A DNA stretch of 64,000 nt from Streptomyces sp. SUK 48 (GTDB taxonomy: Bacteria; Actinomycetota; Actinomycetes; Streptomycetales; Streptomycetaceae): NCBI RefSeq assembly GCF_009650765.1, contig NZ_CP045740.1:7478001-7542000 (forward strand). The letters are read 5' to 3'. Made by a program: the position numbers and the translations under genes. Below are positions 27,313-34,942 of this stretch, one piece after another. Each line of letters begins with the position of its first letter. Within the stretch, counting starts at the first letter, position 1. The notes under the pieces are model-generated. The model did not search any database and had not been told where the DNA came from. It saw only the letters and a program-made list of their open reading frames with translations.

Positions 27313-28170
27313 ATGGAAGCCGTGCGAAGCTCGAGAGCTCTTTCCCGCGGCCGCTCACGCCTGACCGTCACCGGCGTGCTGACCGGCATTCTGCTCACCC
27401 TGTCCGTCCCGGCGGCCGTGCCACAGAGCGGCGCCGTGATCCCCGAGCGGGGCAGCGCCTACATGGGCATGGGCGTGCTCGCCCACGACGGTGTCGTCCC
27501 CGCCCCCACCGCCGACTCGCTCTCCGATTCCGACTCCCGCACCGGCCTGACCGAGGGCGTGGACGTCTCCAGCTACCAGCGCAACGTCGCCTGGCCGACC
27601 CTGTACGGCAGTGGGGTGCGCTGGGCGTACACCAAGGCCACGGAAGGAACCTCGTACAAGAACGCCTACTTCAACCAGCAGTACACCGGCTCCTACGACG
27701 TCGGCATCGTGCGCGGCGCGTACCACTTCGCGACCCCCGACAGCACCGGCGGCGCCGCCCAGGCGGACTACTTCGTGAACCACGGCGGCGGCTGGTCGGC
27801 GGACGGCAAGACGCTCCCCGGGGTGCTCGACATCGAGTGGAACCCGTACGGCGGCGACTGCTACGGCAAGTCCAAGAGCCAGATGGTCACCTGGATCCGT
27901 GATTTCCTCAACCGCTACAAGGCCCGTACCGGCCGCGCCGCGGTGATCTACACCGCCACCAACTGGTGGACCGCGTGCACCGGGAACTACAGCGGTTTCG
28001 GCGCGACCAACCCGCTGTGGATCGCCCGCTACGCGTCCACGGCGGGCACGCTGCCGGCCGGCTGGGCGTACTACACGATGTGGCAGTACACCTCCACCGG
28101 CAAGACCGTGGGCGACCACGACCGCTTCAACGGCGGCACGGCACAACTGAAGACCTTCGCCTCCCGCTGA
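27313..28170 (+). CDS. Secreted GH25 muramidase (lysozyme)
   Basis: N-acetylmuramidase of the GH25 (Cellosyl-type) family, about 285 residues with a signal peptide (RLTVTGVLTGILLTLSVPAAV). The catalytic barrel starts at EGVDVSSYQRNVAWPTLY (first Asp), and the D-x-E catalytic pair is in GVLDIEWNPYG. WAYTKATEGTSYKN, GAYHFATP and MWQYTSTG are family landmarks. The start is uncertain: ATG at 27301 or 27313, or GTG at 27322, and none has a good ribosome site. Likely role: peptidoglycan turnover or attack on neighbours. Confidence 0.9.
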   Translation: MEAVRSSRALSRGRSRLTVTGVLTGILLTLSVPAAVPQSGAVIPERGSAYMGMGVLAHDGVVPAPTADSLSDSDSRTGLTEGVDVSSYQRNVAWPTLYGSGVRWAYTKATEGTSYKNAYFNQQYTGSYDVGIVRGAYHFATPDSTGGAAQADYFVNHGGGWSADGKTLPGVLDIEWNPYGGDCYGKSKSQMVTWIRDFLNRYKARTGRAAVIYTATNWWTACTGNYSGFGATNPLWIARYASTAGTLPAGWAYYTMWQYTSTGKTVGDHDRFNGGTAQLKTFASR

Positions 28171-28171
28171 T

Positions 28172-28192
28172 CCGCCGACCCGTTGTCGGCGG
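28172..28192 (+). terminator. Short hairpin after the lysozyme gene
   Basis: CCGCCGAC and GTCGGCGG form an 8-bp stem with a 5-base loop immediately after the stop. Confidence 0.6.
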
Positions 28193-28278
28193 GCCCCGTC
28201 ACCCTGGGCCCGACGTGCCGCGCCGGCGGCCGTCGACCAGGGGGCCGGCGGCACCCGGTGCGCAGCCCGGCCGGCCGG

Positions 28279-28419
28279 TTCACCTTCGCCGTCCGCGAGG
28301 TGCTGCCGGCCACCCACGCCTTCCGCTCCGCCATCGCCCCCGCCCTGAACCCCGTCGAACGGGCGGGGGCCCGCGGCCTGCTGGAACTCCTCGATCGCCG
28401 GGAGCGGGGCGCCGAGTAG
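28279..28419 (+). pseudogene. Possible C-terminal remnant of a MarR-type regulator
   Basis: The frame reads FTFAVREVLPATHAFRSAI and APALNPVERAGARGLLELLDR before a TAG stop. This is reminiscent of the C-terminal dimerisation helices of MarR proteins (a LxPxERAxLxxLL pattern). No wing, recognition helix or start is present upstream; the bases before it look non-coding. Either a decayed gene end or a chance frame. Confidence 0.33.
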
Positions 28420-28428
28420 GCTCGACGC

Positions 28429-28932
28429 GTGGCACGTGTCGAGATCCTCCAGCTCCTTGTCTCCCCGGTCCACCGGCTCGCCGGCCGGCCGGGCGACGGC
28501 GTGCCCGAGCTGCCGGCCGAGGAACTGGTGGAGAGCGTGCGGGTGCGCGCGGGCCTCGGCATCGTCGGCGACCGTTATTTCAACCACCCGGCCCATCGCA
28601 ACGCCTCCCTCACCCTCATGGCCGCCGAACGGCTCCCGCGCACGGGCCCGCCGGAACCGGGCCTGCTGCTCACCCGGCGCAACGTCCTGCTGCGCGGCGT
28701 CGACATCGACGGCCACATCGGCGCGACCGTCTTCCTCGACTGCGACGCCGGCCGGGTGGAGCTGGAGGTGCGCGGTGCGGCGCGGCCCTGTGCCTGGATG
28801 GACGTCACCCTCGGACCCGGCGCCCAGCGGGCGCTGCGCGGGGGCGGGGGAGTGCGGTGCCGCCCGGTGAGTGACGGGGTGCTCGCGGTGGGGGCCGCCG
28901 AGTTCGGCGTGCTGCGGGCCGCGGGCGCCTGA
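28429..28932 (+). CDS. MOSC-domain protein
   Basis: A 167-residue single-domain MOSC protein (molybdenum cofactor sulfurase C-terminal type): GLGIVGDRYFNHPAHRNASLTL matches the GDRH/Y block, and RNVLLRGVDI and CAWMDVTLGPGAQRAL with the conserved Cys follow. MOSC domains of this kind bind or transfer Mo-cofactor-linked ligands. The GTG start lies just past the MarR-like remnant. No molybdoenzyme gene is adjacent; the formate dehydrogenase in this window is a Mo enzyme but 25 kb away. Confidence 0.85.
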   Translation: MARVEILQLLVSPVHRLAGRPGDGVPELPAEELVESVRVRAGLGIVGDRYFNHPAHRNASLTLMAAERLPRTGPPEPGLLLTRRNVLLRGVDIDGHIGATVFLDCDAGRVELEVRGAARPCAWMDVTLGPGAQRALRGGGGVRCRPVSDGVLAVGAAEFGVLRAAGA

Positions 28933-29085
28933 CCGACGAGGAGGCGGCGCCGCTCTTCTTCGAACGCCCCGCGGCGTCGGGCCAGCCGCCCGACGAGGTG
29001 GACGAGGCCGGCGAGGACGTTCGTCACTCGCACTCCGTGAGTATCACCCGGTCGGAGTAGCCGGAGCGGGCTGACGAGCGACGTC

Positions 29086-29107
29086 CACCTGTTCGAGCGA
29101 ACAGGTG
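29086..29107. repeat. 22-bp palindrome between convergent genes
   Basis: Ten-base arms CACCTGTTCG and CGAACAGGTG flank an AG centre. It lies between the MOSC gene and the stop of the leftward membrane protein gene, so it may be a bidirectional terminator; its symmetry also resembles a TetR-type operator. It is not a LexA box, since the half-sites face the other way. Confidence 0.5.
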
Positions 29108-29159
29108 ATCCGGTGTTCGGATCGCGCCGGAGCCACCGGAGCCACCGGACCCGGGCCGC

Positions 29160-30326
29160 TCAGGGCGGTACGGCCCGCACCGCCCGCAGCACCGCCCACA
29201 CCACCGAGACCAGCGGAACCGCGACGATCGCGCCGATCACCCCCGCCACGATGCTGCCCGCGATCACCGACACGGCGACGACCAGCGGATGCAGCCGGAC
29301 CGCCCAGCTCATCACCACGGGATGCAGCACATGCCCCTCCAGCTGGCCGATCACCACGATCAGCGCCAGCACGGCCAGGGCGGTCAGCGGCCCCCGCCCG
29401 GCCAGCGCGACCACCGTGGCGACCGCGAGCGCCACCGGCGAGCCCACCAGCGGCACGAACGCGGCGATGAACTCCAGCAGGGTCAGCGGCAGCGCCAGCG
29501 GCACCCGCAGCAACAGCAGCGCCACACCCACCAGGATGGCGTTGGTGGCGGCCACGATGATGATGCCGCGCGTGTACCCGGCGAAGGTCCGCCAGGCCGC
29601 CCGCCCCGCCCGGTCCCAGGCCGTACGCGCCCCGGCGGGCACCAGCTCCGCGCGCGCCCAGGCCCACAGCCGTTCCCCGGAGTGGATGAAGAACACCGAG
29701 GCGAACAGCGCCAGCGCCCCGCCGGTCACCAGCTCCACCACCCGGCCGAGACCGCTGACGGCGCTGCTGAGCAGGTTCGAGCGGTGCGCGGCGAGGTAGT
29801 TGGTGAATTGGCGTTCGAGCGCGGAGAGCCGGCCGGGGCTCAGCCGGAACGGCGGCCGCTGGAGCCATGCCTCGATCCGGTGCACCCCGCCGCGGAACTC
29901 GCCCGCGAGCCTCGGCGACTCGCCCGCCACCGCGTTGCCCACCAGCGCGAGCAGCGTGAGCAGCACCAGCAGGCTGCCGACGAGCGCGGCGGCGACGGCC
30001 AGCGGCCTGGGCAGGAACCGGTTCAGCAGATCGGCGAGCGGGCGCAGCACCGAGGTGATGACCAGCGCCAGGAACAGGGCGACGGCGATCAGCTGGAAGC
30101 TGCCGAGGACGATGAAGAAGCCGTAGACGACGATGCCGACGAGGATGAGCCGCCAGGCGTAGGCCGCGGCGACCCGCAGCCAGGGCACGGTGCGTTCGGT
30201 CACCGGCCTTGGCGGCTCGGGACGCGGGGAGGCCGCGAGCCGTACGGAGTACGCGGGCCGGCTGCCGAGCCCCGCCCGGCGCCCGCCGCCTTCCGGCCCG
30301 GCCGCCCGTCGCCGCGCATCGCCCAC
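29160..30326 (-). CDS. AI-2E (PerM/YdiK) family membrane protein
   Basis: A 388-residue polytopic protein of the AI-2E transporter family, whose members export signals or exchange ions. It has two helices near the N-terminus, a soluble segment of about 90 residues (HRIEAWLQRPPFRLSPGRLSALERQFTNYL), and a C-terminal block with GLGRVVELVTGGALALFASVFFI, FIAAFVPLVGSPVAL and HPLVVAVSVIAGSIVAGVIGAIVAVPL, all typical. The GTG start at 30326 has GGGAG upstream. The substrate is unknown. Confidence 0.87.
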   Translation of the reverse strand: MGDARRRAAGPEGGGRRAGLGSRPAYSVRLAASPRPEPPRPVTERTVPWLRVAAAYAWRLILVGIVVYGFFIVLGSFQLIAVALFLALVITSVLRPLADLLNRFLPRPLAVAAALVGSLLVLLTLLALVGNAVAGESPRLAGEFRGGVHRIEAWLQRPPFRLSPGRLSALERQFTNYLAAHRSNLLSSAVSGLGRVVELVTGGALALFASVFFIHSGERLWAWARAELVPAGARTAWDRAGRAAWRTFAGYTRGIIIVAATNAILVGVALLLLRVPLALPLTLLEFIAAFVPLVGSPVALAVATVVALAGRGPLTALAVLALIVVIGQLEGHVLHPVVMSWAVRLHPLVVAVSVIAGSIVAGVIGAIVAVPLVSVVWAVLRAVRAVPP

Positions 30327-30428
30327 CGTCGCTCCCGTCCCACGCTCCTGGAAGCACCGTAGGCACACGCCCGGCGACCCGGCCCGTCCAGCGCCCGCGC
30401 CCGGGTCACCCCGCGCACACGAACGTGT

Positions 30429-30468
30429 CCGTCCGCCGGTTCCGGGGCGCCCCGGAACCGGCGGACGG
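30429..30468. repeat. Perfect 40-bp palindrome in a divergent promoter region
   Basis: Positions 30429-30448 are the exact reverse complement of 30449-30468, with no spacer. A smaller palindrome ACACGAACGTGT (30417-30428) abuts it. No gene ends here: the AI-2E gene starts leftward at 30326 and small ORFs start rightward at 30505, so it is not an obvious terminator. Confidence 0.7.
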
Positions 30469-30504
30469 CAGCCGCCGCGCGAGGTGACGCGCGTCCGCCA
30501 GGAG

Positions 30505-30657
30505 ATGTGCCGGGGGCCGAGTGATGTGACAGTGGACGTGGGCCACGCGGCCCCGGTGCGGGTGGCGGTCACGGGACCTTCACAACTCTCCCCGGTGGGC
30601 GAGTTCGCGCCGGGGCACTCGCGGGGTGTCGTCGGCCAGGAGGTGTGCCTCCAGTGA
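30505..30657 (+). CDS. Hypothetical small ORF coupled to the next gene
   Basis: A 50-codon frame, MCRGPSDVTVDVGHAAPVRV and onward, whose stop overlaps the GTG start of the following membrane peptide (GTGA). AGGAG is immediately upstream of the ATG (too close), and a GTG at 30526 is an alternative start. Codon bias is moderately coding-like. No similarity is recognised; support rests mainly on the stop-start overlap. Confidence 0.3.
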   Translation: MCRGPSDVTVDVGHAAPVRVAVTGPSQLSPVGEFAPGHSRGVVGQEVCLQ

Positions 30658-30803
30658 TCACCGTCGCGGTTCTGCTGCTCCCGGTTCTCAGCCTTCTGCT
30701 CTACGGTCTCGATCAGGTCGAGGACCGATGGGTGACCCGCCCCTCGAAGCCCCGCACCGCACGCGCCCGCCGCCACCGCCGGGCCAGATCCGAGCATCGC
30801 TGA
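30654..30803 (+). CDS. Small single-span membrane protein
   Basis: A 49-residue peptide: one N-terminal membrane helix (ITVAVLLLPVLSLLLYGL), a short acidic turn DQVEDRW, and a strongly basic tail RTARARRHRRARSEHR, predicting the tail inside the cell. AGGAGG lies ten bases before the GTG. Such peptides are common in Streptomyces and uncharacterised. The short open frame and good ribosome site support it, though a chance ORF cannot be excluded. Confidence 0.5.
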   Translation: MITVAVLLLPVLSLLLYGLDQVEDRWVTRPSKPRTARARRHRRARSEHR

Positions 30804-30919
30804 CCGCCTCCGGAGCCTCCCGCGCCCGCCGGGAGGGGCCGGGCCGGGGCGTCAGGAGACCACCTCGGGGGTAGACGCCAGCGGCAGGACGAACCGGCAC
30901 GACGACAGGCGAGGTGTGC

Positions 30920-31657
30920 ATGGCGGGAGAGTGGCTGGCGGCACCGTTGTGGGACATACACAACGGTCAGGGACCCAGGCAGCTGGCCGAACTGGGGCTC
31001 GCGCTGCTGCTGTCGACCCTGATCGGCTGGGAGCGCGCGGCCCAGCAGAAGAGCGCGGGCCTGCGCACCCACACGCTGGTCGGCATCGCCAGCGCGCTGA
31101 TGATGGAGGTCTCCCAGCACGGGTTCACCGCGGTGCTCGGCCTGGAGCACGTCTCCTTCGACCCCTCCCGCGTCGCCGCCCAGATCGTCTCCGGCATCGG
31201 CTTCATCGGCGGTGGCCTGATCTTCGTACGGCGGGACGCGGTACGCGGCCTGACGACCGCCGCGACCGTCTGGCTGACCTGCGCCGTCGGCATGGCCTGC
31301 GGCGGCGGGCTGCCCGTGCTGGCGCTGGCGGTGACGGCGCTGCACTTCCTGGTGGTGCGCGGCTACTCCTACTTCTCCGGCCGGCTGGTCCCCGGCACGA
31401 CCGCCGCCGCCTTCGAGGCCCGGCTGACCTACCGCACCGGCACCGCGCTGCTGCCCCGCCTGATGGAGACCTGCACCCGGATGGGCTTTCGCATCGTGCA
31501 GGTCAAGCTCGAACGGCTGCCCGGCCGTACGGAGGACGCGGCCCGCGTCCTCCTCGCGCTGGAGGGCACCCAGGACCCGGCCCGGCTGACCACCGAACTG
31601 TTCCAGGACGACGGCGTGCTCGACATCGAGCTGATCCCGGCCTCCGACGAGGAGTGA
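30920..31657 (+). CDS. MgtC/SapB-family membrane protein
   Basis: A 245-residue MgtC-type protein. The N-terminal half holds about four to five helices with LGLALLLSTLIGWERAAQQKSAGLRTHTLVGIASALMM and the QIVSGIGFIGGGLIFVRRDAVRGLTTAATVW signature. The C-terminal 80 residues form an ACT-like cytoplasmic domain. MgtC proteins modulate membrane ATP synthase/Mg2+ adaptation in pathogens; the role in soil actinomycetes is unclear. ATG at 30920 follows GAGG at a good distance; GTG at 30914 is the alternative. Confidence 0.9.
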   Translation: MAGEWLAAPLWDIHNGQGPRQLAELGLALLLSTLIGWERAAQQKSAGLRTHTLVGIASALMMEVSQHGFTAVLGLEHVSFDPSRVAAQIVSGIGFIGGGLIFVRRDAVRGLTTAATVWLTCAVGMACGGGLPVLALAVTALHFLVVRGYSYFSGRLVPGTTAAAFEARLTYRTGTALLPRLMETCTRMGFRIVQVKLERLPGRTEDAARVLLALEGTQDPARLTTELFQDDGVLDIELIPASDEE

Positions 31658-31763
31658 GCCGCCCGCCCACGCGGTCCGGATGGCGCAAGGGCGCCGCGCG
31701 GCGGGGGTGAATCCCCGTGGCGGTCCGTCGCGGGGCGTGCCGCAGGGGTGAGCATGCCGCGTC

Positions 31764-33518
31764 ATGGACATCCTGCTCGTGGCCAGCGCGTTCAACAGCC
31801 TCTGCCAGCGTGTGTACGCCGAACTGTCCGACCGGGGGCACCGGGTGGACGTCGTCCTGGCGTCCCGGGGCGAGGAGCCGGTGCGGGCCGCCGTACGGGA
31901 GTCGGTCCCGGATCTGGTGATCGCCCCGATGCTCACGACCCCCCTGCCCGAGGACGTGTGGCGGGAGCACACCTGTCTGATCGTGCATCCGGGACCGCCC
32001 GGCGACCGGGGGCCCGCCGCGCTGGACTGGGCCGTCGCGGAGCGGGCCCCGCACTGGGGCGTCACCGTGCTCCAGGCGGAGGCCGGAATGGACGCGGGGC
32101 CCGTCTGGGCGGCCGAGCCGTTCCCCGTGGCGCCGGTCGGCAAGAGCGACCTGTATCGCAACGAGGCCGCCGACGCCGCCGTCACCGCCGTCCTGACGGC
32201 CGTACGGCACCACGAGGAGGGCGCGTTCAAGCCCCGCCCGCAGAGCGACCCCTCGATCGACGTCGTCCGGCGGGGCCCCTTCCGCCAGGAGCGGCGCCGC
32301 ATCGACTGGGCGGCCGACGACACCGCCACCGTGCTGCGCAAGCTGCGCGGCGCCGACTCCCGGCCCGGCGTCCTCGACGAACTCCTCGGCCGGGAGCTGT
32401 TCCTGCACGGCGGCCACCCCGAGGACGAGCTGCGCGGCCGCCCCGGCGACCTGCTGGCCCGGCGCGCGGGCGCGGTCTGCCGGGCCACCCGGGACGGCGC
32501 GGTCTGGATCCCGGAACTGCGCCCGCGCAAGAACTCCGGCGACCCGGCGGCCTTCCGCAGACCCGCCGCCCACGTCGTCGCCGCCCTCGAACCTGCCCTC
32601 GAACTCCCGGACATCCCGGCCCCGTTGGAGCTGCCCCAGGCCCGGTGCACGTACACCGACATCCGCTACCGGCAGCGCGGCGACGTCGGCCTGCTGAGCT
32701 TCTCCTTCCCCGGCGGCGCGATGAGCACCGACCAGTGCCGCCGGCTGCTCGCCGCCTACGAGCACGCCCTCACCCGCCCCACCCGGGTCCTGGTGCTCGG
32801 CGGCCCGCGCGACTTCTTCTCCAACGGCATCCATCTCCACGTCATCGAGGCGGCCCAGGACCCGGGGCGGGAGTCCTGGGTCAACCTCAACGCGCTGGAC
32901 GACCTGGTGGAGGCGGTCCTGCGCACCACCGACCGGCTGGTGGTGGCCGCGCTGGCCGGCAACGCGGCCGCGGGCGGCGCGCTGCTCGCCCTCGCCGCCG
33001 ACGAGGTCTGGTGCCGCACCGGCACCGTCCTCAACCCGCACTACCGGCGCATGGGCCTGTACGGCTCCGAGTTCTGGACGTACACCCTGCCCCGCCGCGT
33101 CGGCCCGGACGAGGCCCGCCGGCTGACCGAGGAGGCGCTGCCGGTGAGCGCGGCGCGCGCCGAGCGGACCGGCCTGGCGGACCGGCTCGTACCGGCCGCG
33201 CCCGGGGAGTTCGCCCCGGCGGTGGAACGGCTCGCGGCCACCCTCGCCGCCGCCCCCGGCCTGGACCGCCGTATCGCCGCGAAGGCGGCCGCCCGCGCCG
33301 CCGACGAACGGCAGCGGCCCCTCGCCACCTACCGGCGGGCCGAACTGACCCGTATGCACGCCCTGTTCTTCGACCCGCACGCGCCGTACCACGCCCTGCG
33401 GTCCGCCTTCGTCCGCAAGGCGCCGGCGGGCTCACCCCGGCCACTGGCCGCACCGGCCGATACACGGCAGCCGCCCACCGGTCGCACCGACCCCGCCGAA
33501 GCCGGAGCCCTCCGATGA
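31764..33518 (+). CDS. hypX: HypX, CO-generating hydrogenase maturation protein
   Basis: A 584-residue two-domain protein. Residues 1-260 resemble formyltransferases binding formyl-tetrahydrofolate (LIVHPGPPGDRGPAALDWAV, WGVTVLQAEAGMDAGP). Residues 290-560 are an enoyl-CoA hydratase-like domain (VLVLGGPRDFFSNGIHL, ALAGNAAAGGALLALAADEVW). HypX uses formyl-CoA to make the CO ligand of the NiFe(CN)2CO centre under aerobic conditions. It heads the accessory operon and its stop overlaps the protease start (ATGA). Its presence fits an oxygen-tolerant hydrogenase. The 106 bases upstream contain small hairpins but no recognised riboswitch. Confidence 0.92.
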   Translation: MDILLVASAFNSLCQRVYAELSDRGHRVDVVLASRGEEPVRAAVRESVPDLVIAPMLTTPLPEDVWREHTCLIVHPGPPGDRGPAALDWAVAERAPHWGVTVLQAEAGMDAGPVWAAEPFPVAPVGKSDLYRNEAADAAVTAVLTAVRHHEEGAFKPRPQSDPSIDVVRRGPFRQERRRIDWAADDTATVLRKLRGADSRPGVLDELLGRELFLHGGHPEDELRGRPGDLLARRAGAVCRATRDGAVWIPELRPRKNSGDPAAFRRPAAHVVAALEPALELPDIPAPLELPQARCTYTDIRYRQRGDVGLLSFSFPGGAMSTDQCRRLLAAYEHALTRPTRVLVLGGPRDFFSNGIHLHVIEAAQDPGRESWVNLNALDDLVEAVLRTTDRLVVAALAGNAAAGGALLALAADEVWCRTGTVLNPHYRRMGLYGSEFWTYTLPRRVGPDEARRLTEEALPVSAARAERTGLADRLVPAAPGEFAPAVERLAATLAAAPGLDRRIAAKAAARAADERQRPLATYRRAELTRMHALFFDPHAPYHALRSAFVRKAPAGSPRPLAAPADTRQPPTGRTDPAEAGALR

Positions 33519-34096
33519 CCGCCCCCCTCCTCGTCGCCGGTGTCGGCAACATCTTCCTCGCCGACGACGCCTTCGGGCCCGAGGTGATCCGCGCCCTCGA
33601 ACAGCGGCCGCTGCCCCCAGAGGCGCGGGTCCACGACTACGGCATCCGCGGCCTGGACCTCGCCTACGACCTGCTCGGCGGCTGCGCCACCGCCGTGCTC
33701 GTGGACGCCGCCCGGCGCGGGCTGCGGCCGGGGACGCTCTCCCTGATCGAGGCCGAACCACCCGACGGCACCGTCCCGCCGGAGGCGCACGGCATGGATC
33801 CGGCGAAGGTGCTGGCCCTGGCCACCCACCTGGGCGAGGAGCCGCTGCCCCGGGTGCTGGTGCTGGCCTGCGAACCGGAGGTGCTGCCCGCCGGGGACGA
33901 GGACATCATGCCCGGGCTCGGCGCGGCCGTGCGGGCCGCCGTCGAACCCGCCGTCACCGCGCTGCACGCGCTCGTCCCGCTGCTGCTGGCCGACCCGGCC
34001 GCACCGGCCGCCGCGTTGGGCCGCTCGATGGAAAACGGCCCGGCGCATCCGGCTGCGCTGCCCGCCCGAGCGCCCGCGACGGCCGAAGATCGATGA
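33515..34096 (+). CDS. Hydrogenase maturation endopeptidase (HycI/HyaD family)
   Basis: A 193-residue M52 protease that removes the C-terminal tail of the large subunit once nickel is inserted. The start VAGVGNIFLADDAFGPEVIRAL carries the first metal ligand, DYGIRGLDLAYDL and VLVDAARRG the second, and EAHGMDPAKVLALA the histidine. A low-complexity C-terminal extension of about 40 residues is unusual. The target is presumably the large subunit at 41820-43613, which ends 22 residues after its DPCLPCGVH motif. Confidence 0.9.
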   Translation: MTAPLLVAGVGNIFLADDAFGPEVIRALEQRPLPPEARVHDYGIRGLDLAYDLLGGCATAVLVDAARRGLRPGTLSLIEAEPPDGTVPPEAHGMDPAKVLALATHLGEEPLPRVLVLACEPEVLPAGDEDIMPGLGAAVRAAVEPAVTALHALVPLLLADPAAPAAALGRSMENGPAHPAALPARAPATAEDR

Positions 34097-34147
34097 CACC
34101 CGGGCCGCGGCCCGGGCCCCAGCCGCCGAACCCGAGGAGCAGCGCCC

Positions 34148-34942
34148 ATGTGCCGGTCCGACGACGTCCGACAGGCCGTCCTGGCGAAGAACGACGACCT
34201 CGCCGCGCGTCTGCGCGAGGAACTGGCGGAGCAGGGGGTGGCCGTCGTCAACCTGCTGTCCAGCCCGGGCAGCGGCAAGACCGAGCTCCTCGGCCGGATG
34301 CTCGCCGACGCGGTGGCGCGGGGCGTGCCCGTGGCCGCGCTCACCGCCGACCTGGCCACCGAGAACGACGCCACCCGCCTCGCCCGCTCCGGCGCCCCCG
34401 TCCAGCAGGTCCTCACCGACGGCCTGTGCCACCTGGAGGCCCGCCAGGTGCGCGCACGGCTCACGGGCTGGCTGCCCGAGGACACCTCGGTGCTCTTCGT
34501 GGAGAACGTCGGCAACCTGGTCTGCCCTGCCTCCTACGACCTCGGCGAGACCCTGCGGATCGTGCTGATGGCGGTCACCGAGGGCGAGGACAAGCCGCTG
34601 AAGTACCCGACCGCGTTCGGCTCCGCCCATGTCGTCGTCATCACCAAGACCGACCTCGCCGAGGCCGCCGGCTTCGACGAGAGCACGTTCCGCGCGAACG
34701 TCCAGCGGGTCAACCCGGGCGTGGAGATCGTACGGTCCTGCGCCCGCACCGGGGACGGCGTCGGCACCCTCCTCGACCACGCCCTCGCCGCCCGCGACGG
34801 CGCCCCCGCGCACCGGCCGCCGCTCGCCCCGCACCCGCACGGCCACGACCACGCGCACGGCCACGACCACGCGCACGGCCACGGACACCACCACGCGCAC
34901 GAACATCCCCACCAGCACACCGAGTCCGCGCCCGTCGCATGA
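34148..34942 (+). CDS. hypB: HypB, nickel-insertion GTPase with C-terminal histidine tail
   Basis: GTPase of 264 residues that delivers nickel with HypA. P-loop LSSPGSGKTELL near residue 40, ADLATENDATRL, VENVGNLVCPASYDLG and VITKTDLAE (NKxD-like). The final 40 residues are a run of HGHDHAHG-type repeats that should store Ni2+. In most HypB proteins such a tail is at the N-terminus; here it is at the C-terminus. GAGGAG precedes the ATG, and the stop overlaps hypF by ATGA. Confidence 0.95.
   Translation: MCRSDDVRQAVLAKNDDLAARLREELAEQGVAVVNLLSSPGSGKTELLGRMLADAVARGVPVAALTADLATENDATRLARSGAPVQQVLTDGLCHLEARQVRARLTGWLPEDTSVLFVENVGNLVCPASYDLGETLRIVLMAVTEGEDKPLKYPTAFGSAHVVVITKTDLAEAAGFDESTFRANVQRVNPGVEIVRSCARTGDGVGTLLDHALAARDGAPAHRPPLAPHPHGHDHAHGHDHAHGHGHHHAHEHPHQHTESAPVA

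Noticed and set aside
28929..29060. Open frame LTDEEAAPLFFERPAASGQP and onward with coding-like codon bias after the MOSC gene.
   Set aside because: No ATG, GTG or TTG start precedes it within its open stretch; at most a fragment.
29086..29107. Palindrome with GTTCG/CGAAC read as a LexA (SOS) box.
   Set aside because: Actinobacterial SOS boxes have CGAAC...GTTCG order; here the halves are reversed.
31658..31763. Hairpin-rich leader before hypX considered as a nickel/cobalt or cobalamin riboswitch.
   Set aside because: No conserved core of a known riboswitch could be recognised; only short local stems are present.
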